39,790 nucleotides of DNA from Mycobacterium bohemicum DSM 44277 (GCF_001053185.1 NZ_CSTD01000008.1:20670-60459), one strand, 5' to 3'. Positions 17,622 through 26,332 are shown, counted from the stretch's first letter. Program-made: numbers and translations. The notes: generated by a model not told the origin, from the letters alone.

Positions 17622-19619
17622 ATGCGGTATGTCGTTACCGGCGGTACCGGGTTTATTGGTCGCCGCGTCGTCAGTCGGCTCCTGGAAATCCGGCCCGACG
17701 CCGAGGTGTGGGTCCTCGTACGCCGACAGTCGCTGAGCCGCTTCGAGCGCCTGGCGGCCGACTGGGGCCGACGGGTCAAGCCGCTGGTCGGCGAGCTGCC
17801 CGGCCTGGCGCTGACCGACGAGTCCATCGCCGACCTCGGGCACGTCGACCACGTCGTGCACTGCGCGGCCATCTACGACATCACCGCCGGCGAACCCGAG
17901 CAGCGGGCGGTGAATGTCGAGGGCACCCGCGCGGTCATCGACCTGGCCCGGCGCCTGGATTCGACGCTGCATCACGTGTCCTCGATCGCAGTGGCCGGTG
18001 ACTTTCCCGGCGAGTACACCGAGGACGACTTCGACGTCGGCCAGCGGCTGCCGACGCCTTATCACCGGACAAAGTTCGAGGCCGAGATGCTCGTGCGGTC
18101 GACGTCCGGCCTGCGCTACCGCGTCTACCGGCCGGCGGTGGTCGTGGGCGATTCGCGCACGGGCGAGATGGACAAGGCCGACGGCCCGTATTACTTCTTC
18201 GGTGTGCTGGCCAAGTTGGCCGCGTTGCCGTCGGTGACGCCGATGCTGCTGCCCGACACCGGCCGCACCAACATCGTGCCGGTCGACTACGTCGTCGACG
18301 CGCTGGTCGCCCTCATGCACTGCGACGGCCCGGACGGCCGGACCTTCCATCTCACCGCGCCCGAAACCGTTGGGCTGCGCGACATCTACCGCGGGGTCGC
18401 GAAGGCGGCCGGGCTACCGCCGGCGCGGGGGTCACTGCCCGCCGCGGTGGCCGCCCCGGTGCTGAACGCGCGCGGGCGGGCCCGGGTGCTGCGCAACATG
18501 GCGGCCACCCAGCTGGGGCTGCCGGCCGAGGTCTTCGACCTCGTGGACCTCAAGCCGACATTCGTCAGCGACCAGACCCGAAGGGCGTTGCGGGGCACCG
18601 GTATCGACCTGCCCGACTTCGCGTCCTACGCCCCCGGGCTGTGGCGCTATTGGGCCGAGCACCTCGACCCCGACCGCGCCCGCCGCGGCGATCCCCTGCG
18701 TGGCCGGCACGTCATCATCACCGGGGCATCCAGCGGCATCGGCCGAGCGTCGGCGATCGCCGTCGCCGAGCGCGGCGCAACGGTTTTCGCGCTGGCCCGC
18801 AATGCCGAGGCGCTCGACGGCCTGGTCGCCGAGATCCGCGCCGGCGGTGGTGACGCGCACGCCTTCACGTGCGACGTCACCGACACGACGTCGGTGGAGC
18901 ACACCATCAAGGACATCCTGGGCCGCTTCGACCACGTCGACTACCTGGTGAACAACGCCGGCCGGTCGATCCGACGCTCGGTGGTCAACTCCACCGAGCG
19001 CCTGCACGACTACGAGCGGGTGATGGCGGTCAACTATTTCGGGGCGGTGCGGATGGTGCTGGCGCTGCTGCCGCACTGGCGCGAACGCCGCTTCGGTCAC
19101 GTGGTCAACGTCTCCAGCGCCGGCGTGCAGGCCCGCAACCCCAAGTACAGCTCGTACCTGCCGACCAAGGCCGCCCTGGACGCGTTCGCCGACGTGCTCT
19201 CCTCGGAGACGCTCTCGGACCGCATCACGTTCACCAACATCCATATGCCCCTTGTTCGTACGCCGATGATCGCGCCGTCGCACCGGCTCAACCCGGTGCC
19301 CGCGATCAGCCCGGAGCGGGCGGCCGCCATGGTGGTGCGCGGGCTGGTGGAGAAGCCGGCGCGCATCGACACCCCGCTGGGCACGCTCGCCGAAGTCGGC
19401 CACTACTTCGCGCCGCGAACCTCCAGGCGCATCCTCCACCAGCTGTACCTGGGCTATCCCGATTCGCCGGCAGCCCGCGGGTTGCCCGCCGAGCCGGCCG
19501 CCCCGCCACCTGAACGACGCAGGCCGCGGCGGCCGGCGCGTGCCATCGCGCGCGGTGTGCGCAGGACACCACGGCCGGTCAAGCGGTTGGTGCGCCTGGT
19601 ACCCGGGGTGCATTGGTGA
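17622..19619 (+). CDS. acrA1: Fatty acyl-CoA reductase AcrA1 (extended SDR fused to classical SDR)
   Basis: This 665-residue protein joins two Rossmann oxidoreductase domains. The N-terminal part is an extended SDR / male-sterility-like acyl-CoA reductase with TGGTGFIGR at 7-15 and YHRTKFEAE (catalytic Tyr/Lys) near 147-155. The second, from about 360, is a classical SDR with ITGASSGIGRA, NNAGRS, NVSSAG and YSSYLPTKAAL. The C-terminus is Arg/Pro-rich. It corresponds to Rv3391 (AcrA1), which reduces fatty acyl-CoA or acyl derivatives toward aldehyde or alcohol, or acts in wax or mycolate metabolism. In M. tuberculosis cmaA1 follows; here an unrelated dioxygenase gene sits instead. Confidence 0.93.
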   Translation: MRYVVTGGTGFIGRRVVSRLLEIRPDAEVWVLVRRQSLSRFERLAADWGRRVKPLVGELPGLALTDESIADLGHVDHVVHCAAIYDITAGEPEQRAVNVEGTRAVIDLARRLDSTLHHVSSIAVAGDFPGEYTEDDFDVGQRLPTPYHRTKFEAEMLVRSTSGLRYRVYRPAVVVGDSRTGEMDKADGPYYFFGVLAKLAALPSVTPMLLPDTGRTNIVPVDYVVDALVALMHCDGPDGRTFHLTAPETVGLRDIYRGVAKAAGLPPARGSLPAAVAAPVLNARGRARVLRNMAATQLGLPAEVFDLVDLKPTFVSDQTRRALRGTGIDLPDFASYAPGLWRYWAEHLDPDRARRGDPLRGRHVIITGASSGIGRASAIAVAERGATVFALARNAEALDGLVAEIRAGGGDAHAFTCDVTDTTSVEHTIKDILGRFDHVDYLVNNAGRSIRRSVVNSTERLHDYERVMAVNYFGAVRMVLALLPHWRERRFGHVVNVSSAGVQARNPKYSSYLPTKAALDAFADVLSSETLSDRITFTNIHMPLVRTPMIAPSHRLNPVPAISPERAAAMVVRGLVEKPARIDTPLGTLAEVGHYFAPRTSRRILHQLYLGYPDSPAARGLPAEPAAPPPERRRPRRPARAIARGVRRTPRPVKRLVRLVPGVHW

Positions 19620-19665
19620 ACGTCGTGGCGTTTTGGCGGCACCGGATTGCGGTATCCACAGCGCC

Positions 19666-20424
19666 GTGACCGTCTGCGACAACCGGACCGGCGCCGACCC
19701 GGTGACCGCCGCCGCCCGGTCCGTCGCCACGACGGGCGCCTGCCTGATGCCCTCGTTCGACGTGGCGCGGAGCCTGGGCGTCGGGCGGGAGGAATGGATC
19801 CGGTTCGCCCGGCACTGGGAAGACCTGGTGCCCGACCCCTACGCCGCGGAGCTGGGGGTCACGCGGCTGCGCCGCTACGGCCAGTACGGATTTCGCGACG
19901 GGGCCATGCGCCCGATACCGCCGAGCGTGTTCGCCCAGCCGGACGACTCCAATCCCCTCTACATCGGCAAGGACCGCGTCTTCGAGCCGCTGACCGTGGA
20001 ATTCGCCCGCGATCGGTTGTTGCGGTCCGTGGTGGGCCTGCTGGCCCGGGTGGCCGAAGCCTTGGAGCCACTCGACGACGCGGCGGAATGGAACGTCAAG
20101 GTGCATCCGTTTCGCACCCGCTCCTCGCCGGGCGCCTCCGGTTACGGCGACGGCCAGCCGACCCCCGAGGGCCTGCACCGCGATGGGGTCACGCTGGTCA
20201 GCTCCCTGCTGATCGGGCGGCGCAACGCCATCGGCGGCGAGAGTCGGGTGTGCGACGGCGATCACCGGACGTTGCTGACGAGGACGCTGGCCGAGCCCGG
20301 CACGCTGCTGCTGGGCGACGATCGACGCACCCTGCACAGCGTTTCCACGATCCGGCCGATCGACAACTCCGGGCCCGCGCAGCGTGACGTCCTGGTGATC
20401 ACCTTCGCGTCGCGTTGGCCATGA
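19666..20424 (+). CDS. 2-oxoglutarate/Fe(II) dioxygenase, DUF2257-like, substrate unknown
   Basis: The 252-residue protein resembles the 2OG-Fe_Oxy_2 group, which includes free amino-acid hydroxylases such as isoleucine dioxygenase. Visible features are EGLHRDG (iron ligands H171 and D173), GGESRVCD, PGTLLLGDDRRTLHSVSTI (distal iron ligand H224) and a C-terminal RDVLVITF strand. I chose GTG 19666 because upstream codons in this frame lie within acrA1; ATG 19748 (MPSFDVAR) is an alternative. Its stop overlaps the iunH start (ATGA), so the two are translationally coupled. I do not recall an M. tuberculosis gene at this position. A free amino acid or nucleoside substrate is possible but inferred. 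Confidence 0.8.
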   Translation: MTVCDNRTGADPVTAAARSVATTGACLMPSFDVARSLGVGREEWIRFARHWEDLVPDPYAAELGVTRLRRYGQYGFRDGAMRPIPPSVFAQPDDSNPLYIGKDRVFEPLTVEFARDRLLRSVVGLLARVAEALEPLDDAAEWNVKVHPFRTRSSPGASGYGDGQPTPEGLHRDGVTLVSSLLIGRRNAIGGESRVCDGDHRTLLTRTLAEPGTLLLGDDRRTLHSVSTIRPIDNSGPAQRDVLVITFASRWP

Positions 20425-21383
20425 CCGCCGTCTTCGTCGACGCCGACACCGGCATTGACGACGCGATGGCGCTGGTCTATCTGCTGGCCAGCCCCGGCGT
20501 CGACGTCGTCGGGATCGCCTCCACCGGTGGCAACATCCGCGTCGAGCAGGTCTGCGCCAACAACCTGGGGTTGCTCGAATTATGCCGGGCCACAAGCATT
20601 CCGGTGTCGCGGGGCGCCGACGAGCCGCTGCGCGGCCGGTGGCCGCGCGAGTCGAAGTTCCACGGCCCCAAGGGATTGGGCTATGCCGAGCTGCCCGGCA
20701 CCCGGCTTCGGCTCACCGGCCACGACGCCACCGCCGCGTGGATTGGCGCGGCCCGCGCCCATCCCGGGACGCTGGTGGGGCTCGTCACCGGGCCGCTGAC
20801 CAACCTGGCGCTGGCGCTGCGCGCCGAGCCCGAGCTGCCGACGCTGCTGAAGCGGCTGGTGATCATGGGCGGTGTGTTCGGGGACCCCGACATTGAGGCC
20901 AACCCGATGGCGGAATGGAACATCCGGGTCGACCCCGACGCGGCGAGCGAGGTCTTCGCCGGCTGGGCCGGGCGGCGGCAACTCCCGATCGTCTGTGGGC
21001 TGGACCTGACCCGGCGCGTCGCGATGACGCCGGGCATCCTGGCCCGGCTGGCCGCCGAAGCGGGACCGAGCCCGTTGCTAGGAGTGCTCCAGGACGCGAT
21101 GCGGTTCTATTTCGAATCCCACGCGGAACGCGGCCACGGCTACGTCGCGTTCATGCACGACCCGCTGGCCGCCGCGGTGGCGGTGGACCCGGGGCTGGTC
21201 GCGACCCGCGCCGCGACGGTCGACGTCGAGCTGGCCGACAGCCCGGCCCGCGGCATCACGATCGCCGACCGGTCGGGCGGCCGAGAGCCCAACGCGCTCC
21301 TCGGTGTCGACGTCGACCCGGCGGCGTTCTTCGACCGGTTCGTCGATCGGGTCGGTTCTTTCGCGAGGAGGTTGAACGCATGA
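20421..21383 (+). CDS. iunH: Nucleoside hydrolase (IunH-like)
   Basis: The 320-residue protein carries the calcium-binding nucleoside hydrolase motif DADTGIDDAMAL at about 7-18, plus GPLTNLALAL, IMGGVF and AEWNIRVDPDAA (substrate-binding region) and the C-terminal HDPLAAA. It hydrolyses the N-glycosidic bond of nucleosides to ribose and base for purine/pyrimidine salvage, and corresponds to Rv3393. ATG 20421 overlaps the dioxygenase stop as ATGA. A second ATGA at 21380-21383 couples it to the next small membrane gene, so the three genes are likely translated from one mRNA. Confidence 0.92.
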   Translation: MTAVFVDADTGIDDAMALVYLLASPGVDVVGIASTGGNIRVEQVCANNLGLLELCRATSIPVSRGADEPLRGRWPRESKFHGPKGLGYAELPGTRLRLTGHDATAAWIGAARAHPGTLVGLVTGPLTNLALALRAEPELPTLLKRLVIMGGVFGDPDIEANPMAEWNIRVDPDAASEVFAGWAGRRQLPIVCGLDLTRRVAMTPGILARLAAEAGPSPLLGVLQDAMRFYFESHAERGHGYVAFMHDPLAAAVAVDPGLVATRAATVDVELADSPARGITIADRSGGREPNALLGVDVDPAAFFDRFVDRVGSFARRLNA

Positions 21384-21832
21384 AATTCCGGGGCTTCGAG
21401 CTGTTGCGCGCCGGTTGGGGTGCTGTGCTGATGGCGGCGCCCGCCGGCGTGCTCAACCACATCCACGGCGTGGAGGTCGATCGCAAGGCGCTGGTGGTGA
21501 CCCGCATCCTCGGGGCGCGTCACCTGGTGCAGGCGTCGTTCTCGGGCATCAACCCCGGCCCGGAGGTGCTGGCCGCCGGCATCTGGGTGGACACCGTGCA
21601 CTCCATGACCGCGTTCGGCCTGGCCGCGGCGGACCGCCGCCGGGCGCGGGGCGGCATCGTCGACGGCGTCGTCGCCGCGCTGTGGGCGGGGCTGGCGTGG
21701 CGGCATCTGAACGCCGGCGAAGCCCGGACCACGACCGTGCGCGGTCGTGACCGGTTGGCCCGCACCGTCATCGGGGCTTTGCCCGGGGGTCGCCGGCTGA
21801 TGGCCCGGGCGGAGGCGGTGCGGGCGCGCTGA
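21380..21832 (+). CDS. Small membrane protein, function unknown
   Basis: This 150-residue protein starts at ATG 21380, overlapping the iunH stop by four bases. Hydrophobic stretches lie near 9-26 (RAGWGAVLMAAPAGVL), 40-52, 65-82 and 90-108 (GGIVDGVVAALWAGLAW), so about three or four membrane-associated helices are plausible, followed by a basic Arg-rich tail. I recognise no catalytic motif. Coupling to iunH suggests co-expression but does not reveal a function. The reading frame, start overlap and hydrophobic pattern support it as a real gene. Confidence 0.72.
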   Translation: MKFRGFELLRAGWGAVLMAAPAGVLNHIHGVEVDRKALVVTRILGARHLVQASFSGINPGPEVLAAGIWVDTVHSMTAFGLAAADRRRARGGIVDGVVAALWAGLAWRHLNAGEARTTTVRGRDRLARTVIGALPGGRRLMARAEAVRAR

Positions 21833-21836
21833 GCCG

Positions 21837-22208
21837 TCACCGGCTCTCGTGGCGATGGGCTTCCCGCCCACGGGCCCACGTGCGAAACTGCGGACGCTTC
21901 AGCCGGTTACCCGTTGCGTCCGCGTCGCGACCACGGACCGACCTGCTCTTGCGCGGTGAATCGTCATGGGCCGCATCGTCGCCCGCACGGTCCCGCGCTG
22001 CCCCGTCCTCGGCGGGGCCGGACGACATCCACCGCGGCGCCCCCTGCAGTCCGGACGGCATGGGTTCGTGCAGCACGTCGGGCCGTCGACCGGCCTGGCA
22101 ATAGATGCCGGTGGGATCGGTGTCCACCGAGCCCTCCCGGGGAACCCAGGTTCCCGACGGGTGCTGGACTATCGACTTCCCACAATGACGGCAGGTTGCC
22201 TCGTACAC
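21837..22208 (-). CDS. Small zinc-ribbon-like protein, function unknown
   Basis: The 123-residue frame begins (GTG 22208) with CRHCGK at about residues 6-11 and a further Cys near residue 37 (GIYCQ), resembling half of a treble-clef or zinc ribbon. The rest is charged and low-complexity, rich in Arg, Asp and Pro. The N-terminal 55 residues look like real protein; the tail may be disordered. The stop lies four bases from the convergent membrane-protein stop. I do not recognise a named family and cannot assign a function. A shadow frame is less likely because no better gene covers this stretch on either strand. Confidence 0.55.
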   Translation of the reverse strand: MYEATCRHCGKSIVQHPSGTWVPREGSVDTDPTGIYCQAGRRPDVLHEPMPSGLQGAPRWMSSGPAEDGAARDRAGDDAAHDDSPRKSRSVRGRDADATGNRLKRPQFRTWARGREAHRHESR

Positions 22209-22295
22209 GTACGCCCCCAGTTCGCGCGGAGCCAGCGCCGCTCCCCCACGGCATGCTGTTATGTCAACTTTAAGCGACCAACCCCGGGAGGAGGA

Positions 22296-22379
22296 ATGGC
22301 CGTTTTCAACCCAAGGTACCCGCTATCCGCGTGCGGCGTTTCGGGCGCCGAACAGGTTGGGGCGCCTCCTCACTCGTAA
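22296..22379 (+). CDS. Possible 27-residue small ORF with strong ribosome-binding site
   Basis: GGGAGGAGGA directly precedes ATG 22296, one of the strongest Shine-Dalgarno sequences in the window. The frame encodes MAVFNPRYPLSACG and 13 more residues, then stops at TAA 22377-22379, just overlapping the imuB 3' end on the other strand. It may be a small protein, a leader peptide, or the 5' remnant of a longer gene cut off at the imuB end. Coding potential alone cannot decide. Confidence 0.35.
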   Translation: MAVFNPRYPLSACGVSGAEQVGAPPHS

Positions 22380-23830
22380 CTTCCCTCCAGATACCAGCGC
22401 CGCTGCCGGTAGCAGAGCAGCAACGCCCGCTCGCGCTCCAGCAAGACCTGGGCACGGGCGGTTCGGCTCCCTCCGGTAGTTCCGGGGTCCCACCACCTCT
22501 CGTCGACCGACCACGGGCCGGCCCACCAGCGCAGCGCCTCGTCTTTGCCGGAGACGGTCAGCCGCGCGGGCTCGGCGGAGAACATCCCCCGGCCGGTCAC
22601 CCGCACCGGATTCCCTTGGGCGTCAAGCAATTCCACCGGATCGTCGAGCAGCACCGCCGGCGAGGGCCCGGGCAGTTGCCCGGGCCACGGCAGCCCCGGG
22701 TCGGCGTGCGGCGCCGGCTCGTCGCCCAGCGGGGTCAACGTGATGCGCTCAGCCGGCCCGCGACCGCCGGACAGCACCGGCACCTGCACCGCTTCCGGGC
22801 CGAGCAGGCCCTGCACCCGCACCAGCGCCCGCCGGGCCCGCAGCCTGTCCTCCTCCCCCAACCCACCCCACAACGGCAGCTGCAGCGCCTCGGCGGACAC
22901 CACCTCGACCGCCCGCAACCGCAGAAGCGTCACCGCCGCGGTGGGCCGCGACTCCCGCCTCCGGTTGCTCAGCCACCCATCCAGTTGCCAGCGCACCCGG
23001 TCCGCGGTGGCGTCCTCGGTCAGCGGCTCCGCGCACCGCCACACCCGGTTCAGCTCCTCCCCGTTGGCGGTGACGGCGTGAATGGCCAGCCGGGTGCAGC
23101 CCACCCCCGCGGCCATCAGCCTCTGGTGCAGCGCCCCGGCCAGTGAGCGCCCGGCGAACGCCGCGGCGTCCACCCGGTCGACCGGCGGGTCGCAGTCCAG
23201 CACGGCCTCCAGTTCGGGCGGCGGCTCCCGCCCGGACGGTCCGCGCTCGGGCTCGCCGCGGGCCAACCGGTGCGCGGCCACCCCGTCGGCGCCGAACCGG
23301 GACGCCACGTCGGCGGCCGACAGCGCGGCGAACTGCCCGATCGTGCGAATTCCCATGCGCCACAACAGATCCGTCAGGTCGTCCCGGCCGGGACCGCACA
23401 GGCTCGGCTCGGTGGCGAGCTGACGGATCGACAGCACCGACAGAAACTTGGCGTCGCCCCCCGGCGGGACGATGCGGCCCGCCCGCGCGGCGAAGACCGA
23501 GGTGGACAACTGGTCGGCGATGCCGACCTGGCACTCGGCACCCGCGGCGGCCACCGCGTCGACCAGCCGCTCGGCGGCGCCTTCCTCGGACCCGAAATAG
23601 CGCGCCGCCCCGCGCACGGGCAGTACCAGGAGACCGGGCCGCAGCACCTCGGCGCGGGGCACCAGATCGTCCACCGCCGCGACGACCCCCTCGAAAAAGC
23701 GGGCGTCACGGTCGGCGTCGGCGGTCGCGACGTGCAGTTGCGGGCACCGCGCCGCCGCCTCCCGGCCGCGGGCCAGTCCATGCACCAGATCGCCAGCACC
23801 CGGGAGGCCCTGATACCCATCCGTGCTCAC
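22370..23830 (-). CDS. imuB: ImuB, Y-family polymerase-like mutasome protein, N-terminus damaged
   Basis: From about REAAARCPQL to the C-terminal WYLEGSYE the frame matches mycobacterial ImuB (Rv3394c). It includes YFGSEEGAAERLVDAV, CQVGIADQLSTSVFAARAG, the helix-hairpin-helix GIRTIGQFAALSAADVASRFG, and the C-terminal region that contacts the beta clamp and partners. ImuB lacks polymerase activity but recruits DnaE2 to the clamp. The normal N-terminus RVLAIWCMDWPA is present at 23820-23770 in a different frame, and about 40 codons that should follow are missing. A GTG at 23830, overlapping the imuA' stop as GTGA, is in frame with the body and would give a 486-residue product with an abnormal start. 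Function is doubtful. Confidence 0.8.
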   Translation of the reverse strand: MSTDGYQGLPGAGDLVHGLARGREAAARCPQLHVATADADRDARFFEGVVAAVDDLVPRAEVLRPGLLVLPVRGAARYFGSEEGAAERLVDAVAAAGAECQVGIADQLSTSVFAARAGRIVPPGGDAKFLSVLSIRQLATEPSLCGPGRDDLTDLLWRMGIRTIGQFAALSAADVASRFGADGVAAHRLARGEPERGPSGREPPPELEAVLDCDPPVDRVDAAAFAGRSLAGALHQRLMAAGVGCTRLAIHAVTANGEELNRVWRCAEPLTEDATADRVRWQLDGWLSNRRRESRPTAAVTLLRLRAVEVVSAEALQLPLWGGLGEEDRLRARRALVRVQGLLGPEAVQVPVLSGGRGPAERITLTPLGDEPAPHADPGLPWPGQLPGPSPAVLLDDPVELLDAQGNPVRVTGRGMFSAEPARLTVSGKDEALRWWAGPWSVDERWWDPGTTGGSRTARAQVLLERERALLLCYRQRRWYLEGSYE

Positions 23831-24504
23831 CCGGCCCGCACCCGGGGGATCGTCCGCCCCGCGCACAACCCGCCGACCTCGAGGCGCACCCTGGCGATCC
23901 GCCCGAATCCGGGCGCCGGTTTGTCCCGGCGGCCGGGCGTGATCTCGTAGCCGCAGACCCGGGCCTCCAGCCGCGTCGGCGCCCCCTGCCAGTCACCGTC
24001 GGTGACCAGCAGGGTGCACCCTTTGTTGCGGGCCCGCGCCACCACGGCCCGCGCCCGGGTCTGCGGGACCCGGCGGCCGCCCAGCCCGAGGACCACCAGA
24101 TCCATGCCGTCGATCAGCACCGCGGCCACCTCCACGGGATCCGTGCCGGGGTCCGGTATCACCGCGAGCCGGCTCAGGTCCGCCCCCATCTCCGCGGCTG
24201 CCAGCAGACCGAGGTCCGGCTGACCGACGATGGCCGCGTTGCCCCCGGCCGCCGTCACCGCGGCCACCACGCTCAGCAGCAGTGACCGCGCCCCCGAGAG
24301 CACGGCCACCGATCCGCGCGGCAATGCCACCGGCAGCGCGTCCGCCAGCCACTGCGGGAGCGCCAGCCGGGATTCGCCGTCCGGCAGCAGGTCATCCGCG
24401 CGGGCAACGATCGCCCCGGACATCTCGGCCATCCGACGGCGAAGCGATTCCAGCTGGTCAGCGCGGTTTTCCGGGAGTCGATCGGTGGCGAAAGCCGCAG
24501 TCAT
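23827..24504 (-). CDS. imuA': ImuA', RecA-like mutasome accessory protein
   Basis: The 225-residue protein resembles Rv3395c. It is a degenerate RecA/SulA-like domain (LPRGSVAVLSGARSLLLSVVAAVTAAGGNAAIVG, DLSRLAVIPDPGTDPVEVAAVLIDGMDLVVLG, RARAVVARARNKGCTLLVTDGDW) without a canonical Walker A lysine. It cooperates with ImuB and DnaE2 in damage-induced mutagenesis. I chose ATG 24504 (MTAAFATDRLP) because the frame's upstream extension would run through the LexA box at 24529-24544. The stop overlaps the imuB GTG by four bases, so the genes are coupled. Confidence 0.92.
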   Translation of the reverse strand: MTAAFATDRLPENRADQLESLRRRMAEMSGAIVARADDLLPDGESRLALPQWLADALPVALPRGSVAVLSGARSLLLSVVAAVTAAGGNAAIVGQPDLGLLAAAEMGADLSRLAVIPDPGTDPVEVAAVLIDGMDLVVLGLGGRRVPQTRARAVVARARNKGCTLLVTDGDWQGAPTRLEARVCGYEITPGRRDKPAPGFGRIARVRLEVGGLCAGRTIPRVRAG

Positions 24505-24528
24505 GACGAGCCTCCGATCCTCGGGTGT

Positions 24529-24544
24529 TCGAAAGTATGTTCGA
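24529..24544 (-). promoter_or_regulatory. SOS box (LexA operator) of imuA'-imuB
   Basis: TCGAAAGTATGTTCGA lies 24 bases before the imuA' start. It is identical in sequence and orientation to the dnaE2 box at 14591-14606, which supports a shared LexA/SOS control of the mutasome. Confidence 0.92.
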
Positions 24545-24748
24545 TCTACTCGGAGTAAACACCCGCCCTCCGACAAGCGTCAAGAAACGTGCGGGGCTGC
24601 TCATACGCTCGATGCTGGTGTGGCTGATGGTGCCTTTTCGGGGGCTGCTGACCGCCGCCTCACCGGCCGCGATTTCACCAGACATAAACCAGTGCGACCC
24701 CCGACGGCGTGTCGTCGCAACCGGTTATGTGTCGCGGGAAACCCGAAC

Positions 24749-26332
24749 CTACTCCCACTCGATGGTGCCGGGCGGCTTGCTGGTGATGTCCAGCACGACG
24801 CGGTTGACCTCGGGCACCTCGTTGGTGATCCGGGTCGAGATGCGCTCGAGCACCTCGTAAGGCACGCGGGTCCAGTCGGCGGTCATGGCGTCCTCGCTCG
24901 ACACCGGCCGCAGCACGATCGGGTGCCCGTAGGTGCGGTTGTCACCCTGCACCCCCACCGAGCGGACGTCGCCCAGCAGCACGACCGGACACTGCCAGAT
25001 CAGGGCGTCCAGCCCGGCGGCGGTGAGTTCCTCGCGGGCGATCGAGTCGGCGCTGCGTAGCGTCGAAAGCCGCTGCGCGGTGACCTCGCCGACGATCCGG
25101 ATGCCCAGCCCGGGTCCCGGAAAGGGCTGTCGCCCAACGATTTCCTCCGGCAGCCCGAGCTCCCTGCCGACGGCGCGCACCTCGTCCTTGAACAGCAGCC
25201 GCAGCGGCTCGACGAGCTTGAACTTCAGGTCGTCGGGCAGGCCGCCGACGTTGTGGTGGCTTTTGATGTTCGCCGTGCCGCTGCCCCCGCCGGACTCCAC
25301 CACGTCCGGGTACAGCGTGCCCTGCACCAGGAACTCAGCCTCGGTTCCCTTGTCCCCCAAGATGTCCCGCACCGCGCCCTCGAACGCCCGGATGAACTGC
25401 CGGCCGATGATCTTGCGCTTGCCCTCGGGGTTGGTCACGCCCGTCAGCGCCTGCAGGAAGGTGTCCGCCGCGTCGACGGTGACGAGGTTGGCGCCGGTGG
25501 CGGCGACGAAGTCGCGCTGCACCTGATCGCGTTCGCCGGCCCGCAACAGCCCGTGGTCGACGAACACACACGTGAGCCGGTCGCCGATGGCCCGTTGCAC
25601 CAGGGCGGCGGCCACCGCCGAGTCCACGCCACCGGACAGCCCGCAGATCGCGTGGCCGTCACCGATCTGCGCGCGCACCTGCTCGACGAGGGCCTCGGCG
25701 ATGTTGGCGGGCGTCCAGTCCGCGCCCAGCCCGGCGAAGTCGTGCAGGAACCGGCTGAGCACCTGCTGCCCGTGCGGGGTGTGCATCACCTCCGGGTGGT
25801 ACTGCACGCCGGCCAGTCGCCGCTCCCGGCTCTCGAAGGCGGCCACCGCGGCACCCGCGCTGCTGGCCACCACGTCGAACCCGTCCGGGGCGGCCGTCAC
25901 CGCGTCGCCGTGGCTCATCCAGACCGGCTGAGTAGCGGGTAGCCCGGAATGCAACTCGCCGCCAAGCACTTTCAACTCGGTGCGGCCGTATTCGCTGGTG
26001 CCCGTGTGGGCGACGGTCCCGCCGAGCGCCTGCGCCATGGCCTGGAAGCCGTAGCAGATGCCGAACACCGGCAGCCCCAGGTCGAACAGCGCCGGATCGA
26101 GCTGCGGGGCGCCCTCGGTGTAGACGCTGGCCGGGCCCCCGGAGAGCACCACGGCCAGCGGGTCGCGGGCCTTGATCTCCTCGACAGTGGCGGTGTGCGG
26201 GATCACCTCGGAAAAGATCCTCGCCTCGCGGACGCGCCGGGCGATCAATTGCGCATACTGCGCCCCGAAGTCGACGACCAGCACGGGCCGAGCCGGCGTT
26301 GCGGATGCATCCTTGTCAGCGGGTTCGGCCAC
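24749..26332 (-). CDS. guaA: GMP synthase (glutamine-hydrolysing)
   Basis: The 527-residue enzyme converts XMP, ATP and glutamine to GMP. Its class I amidotransferase domain (about 17-200) shows LSGGPASVY, nucleophile Cys in FGICYGFQAMAQALGG, and catalytic His/Glu in VQYHPEVMHT. The ATP pyrophosphatase domain has the PP-loop GLSGGVDSAVAAALV and the C-terminal dimerisation domain ends NRVVLDITSKPPGTIEWE. It matches Rv3396c. I chose GTG 26332, which gives an N-terminus like the known protein (MAEPADKD...TPARPVLVVDFGAQYA); the frame is open for 33 codons further. It is divergent from the redoxin pseudogene. Confidence 0.96.
   Translation of the reverse strand: MAEPADKDASATPARPVLVVDFGAQYAQLIARRVREARIFSEVIPHTATVEEIKARDPLAVVLSGGPASVYTEGAPQLDPALFDLGLPVFGICYGFQAMAQALGGTVAHTGTSEYGRTELKVLGGELHSGLPATQPVWMSHGDAVTAAPDGFDVVASSAGAAVAAFESRERRLAGVQYHPEVMHTPHGQQVLSRFLHDFAGLGADWTPANIAEALVEQVRAQIGDGHAICGLSGGVDSAVAAALVQRAIGDRLTCVFVDHGLLRAGERDQVQRDFVAATGANLVTVDAADTFLQALTGVTNPEGKRKIIGRQFIRAFEGAVRDILGDKGTEAEFLVQGTLYPDVVESGGGSGTANIKSHHNVGGLPDDLKFKLVEPLRLLFKDEVRAVGRELGLPEEIVGRQPFPGPGLGIRIVGEVTAQRLSTLRSADSIAREELTAAGLDALIWQCPVVLLGDVRSVGVQGDNRTYGHPIVLRPVSSEDAMTADWTRVPYEVLERISTRITNEVPEVNRVVLDITSKPPGTIEWE

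Noticed and set aside
20915..21379. Arg/Gly-rich extension of the small membrane protein inside iunH
   Set aside because: This is iunH read in another frame; the coupled ATG 21380 is the better start.
24525..24860. Plus-strand frame starting MFESMFDLLGVN within the SOS box
   Set aside because: It has no family features, overlaps the LexA site and the guaA 3' end, and lacks a ribosome-binding site.
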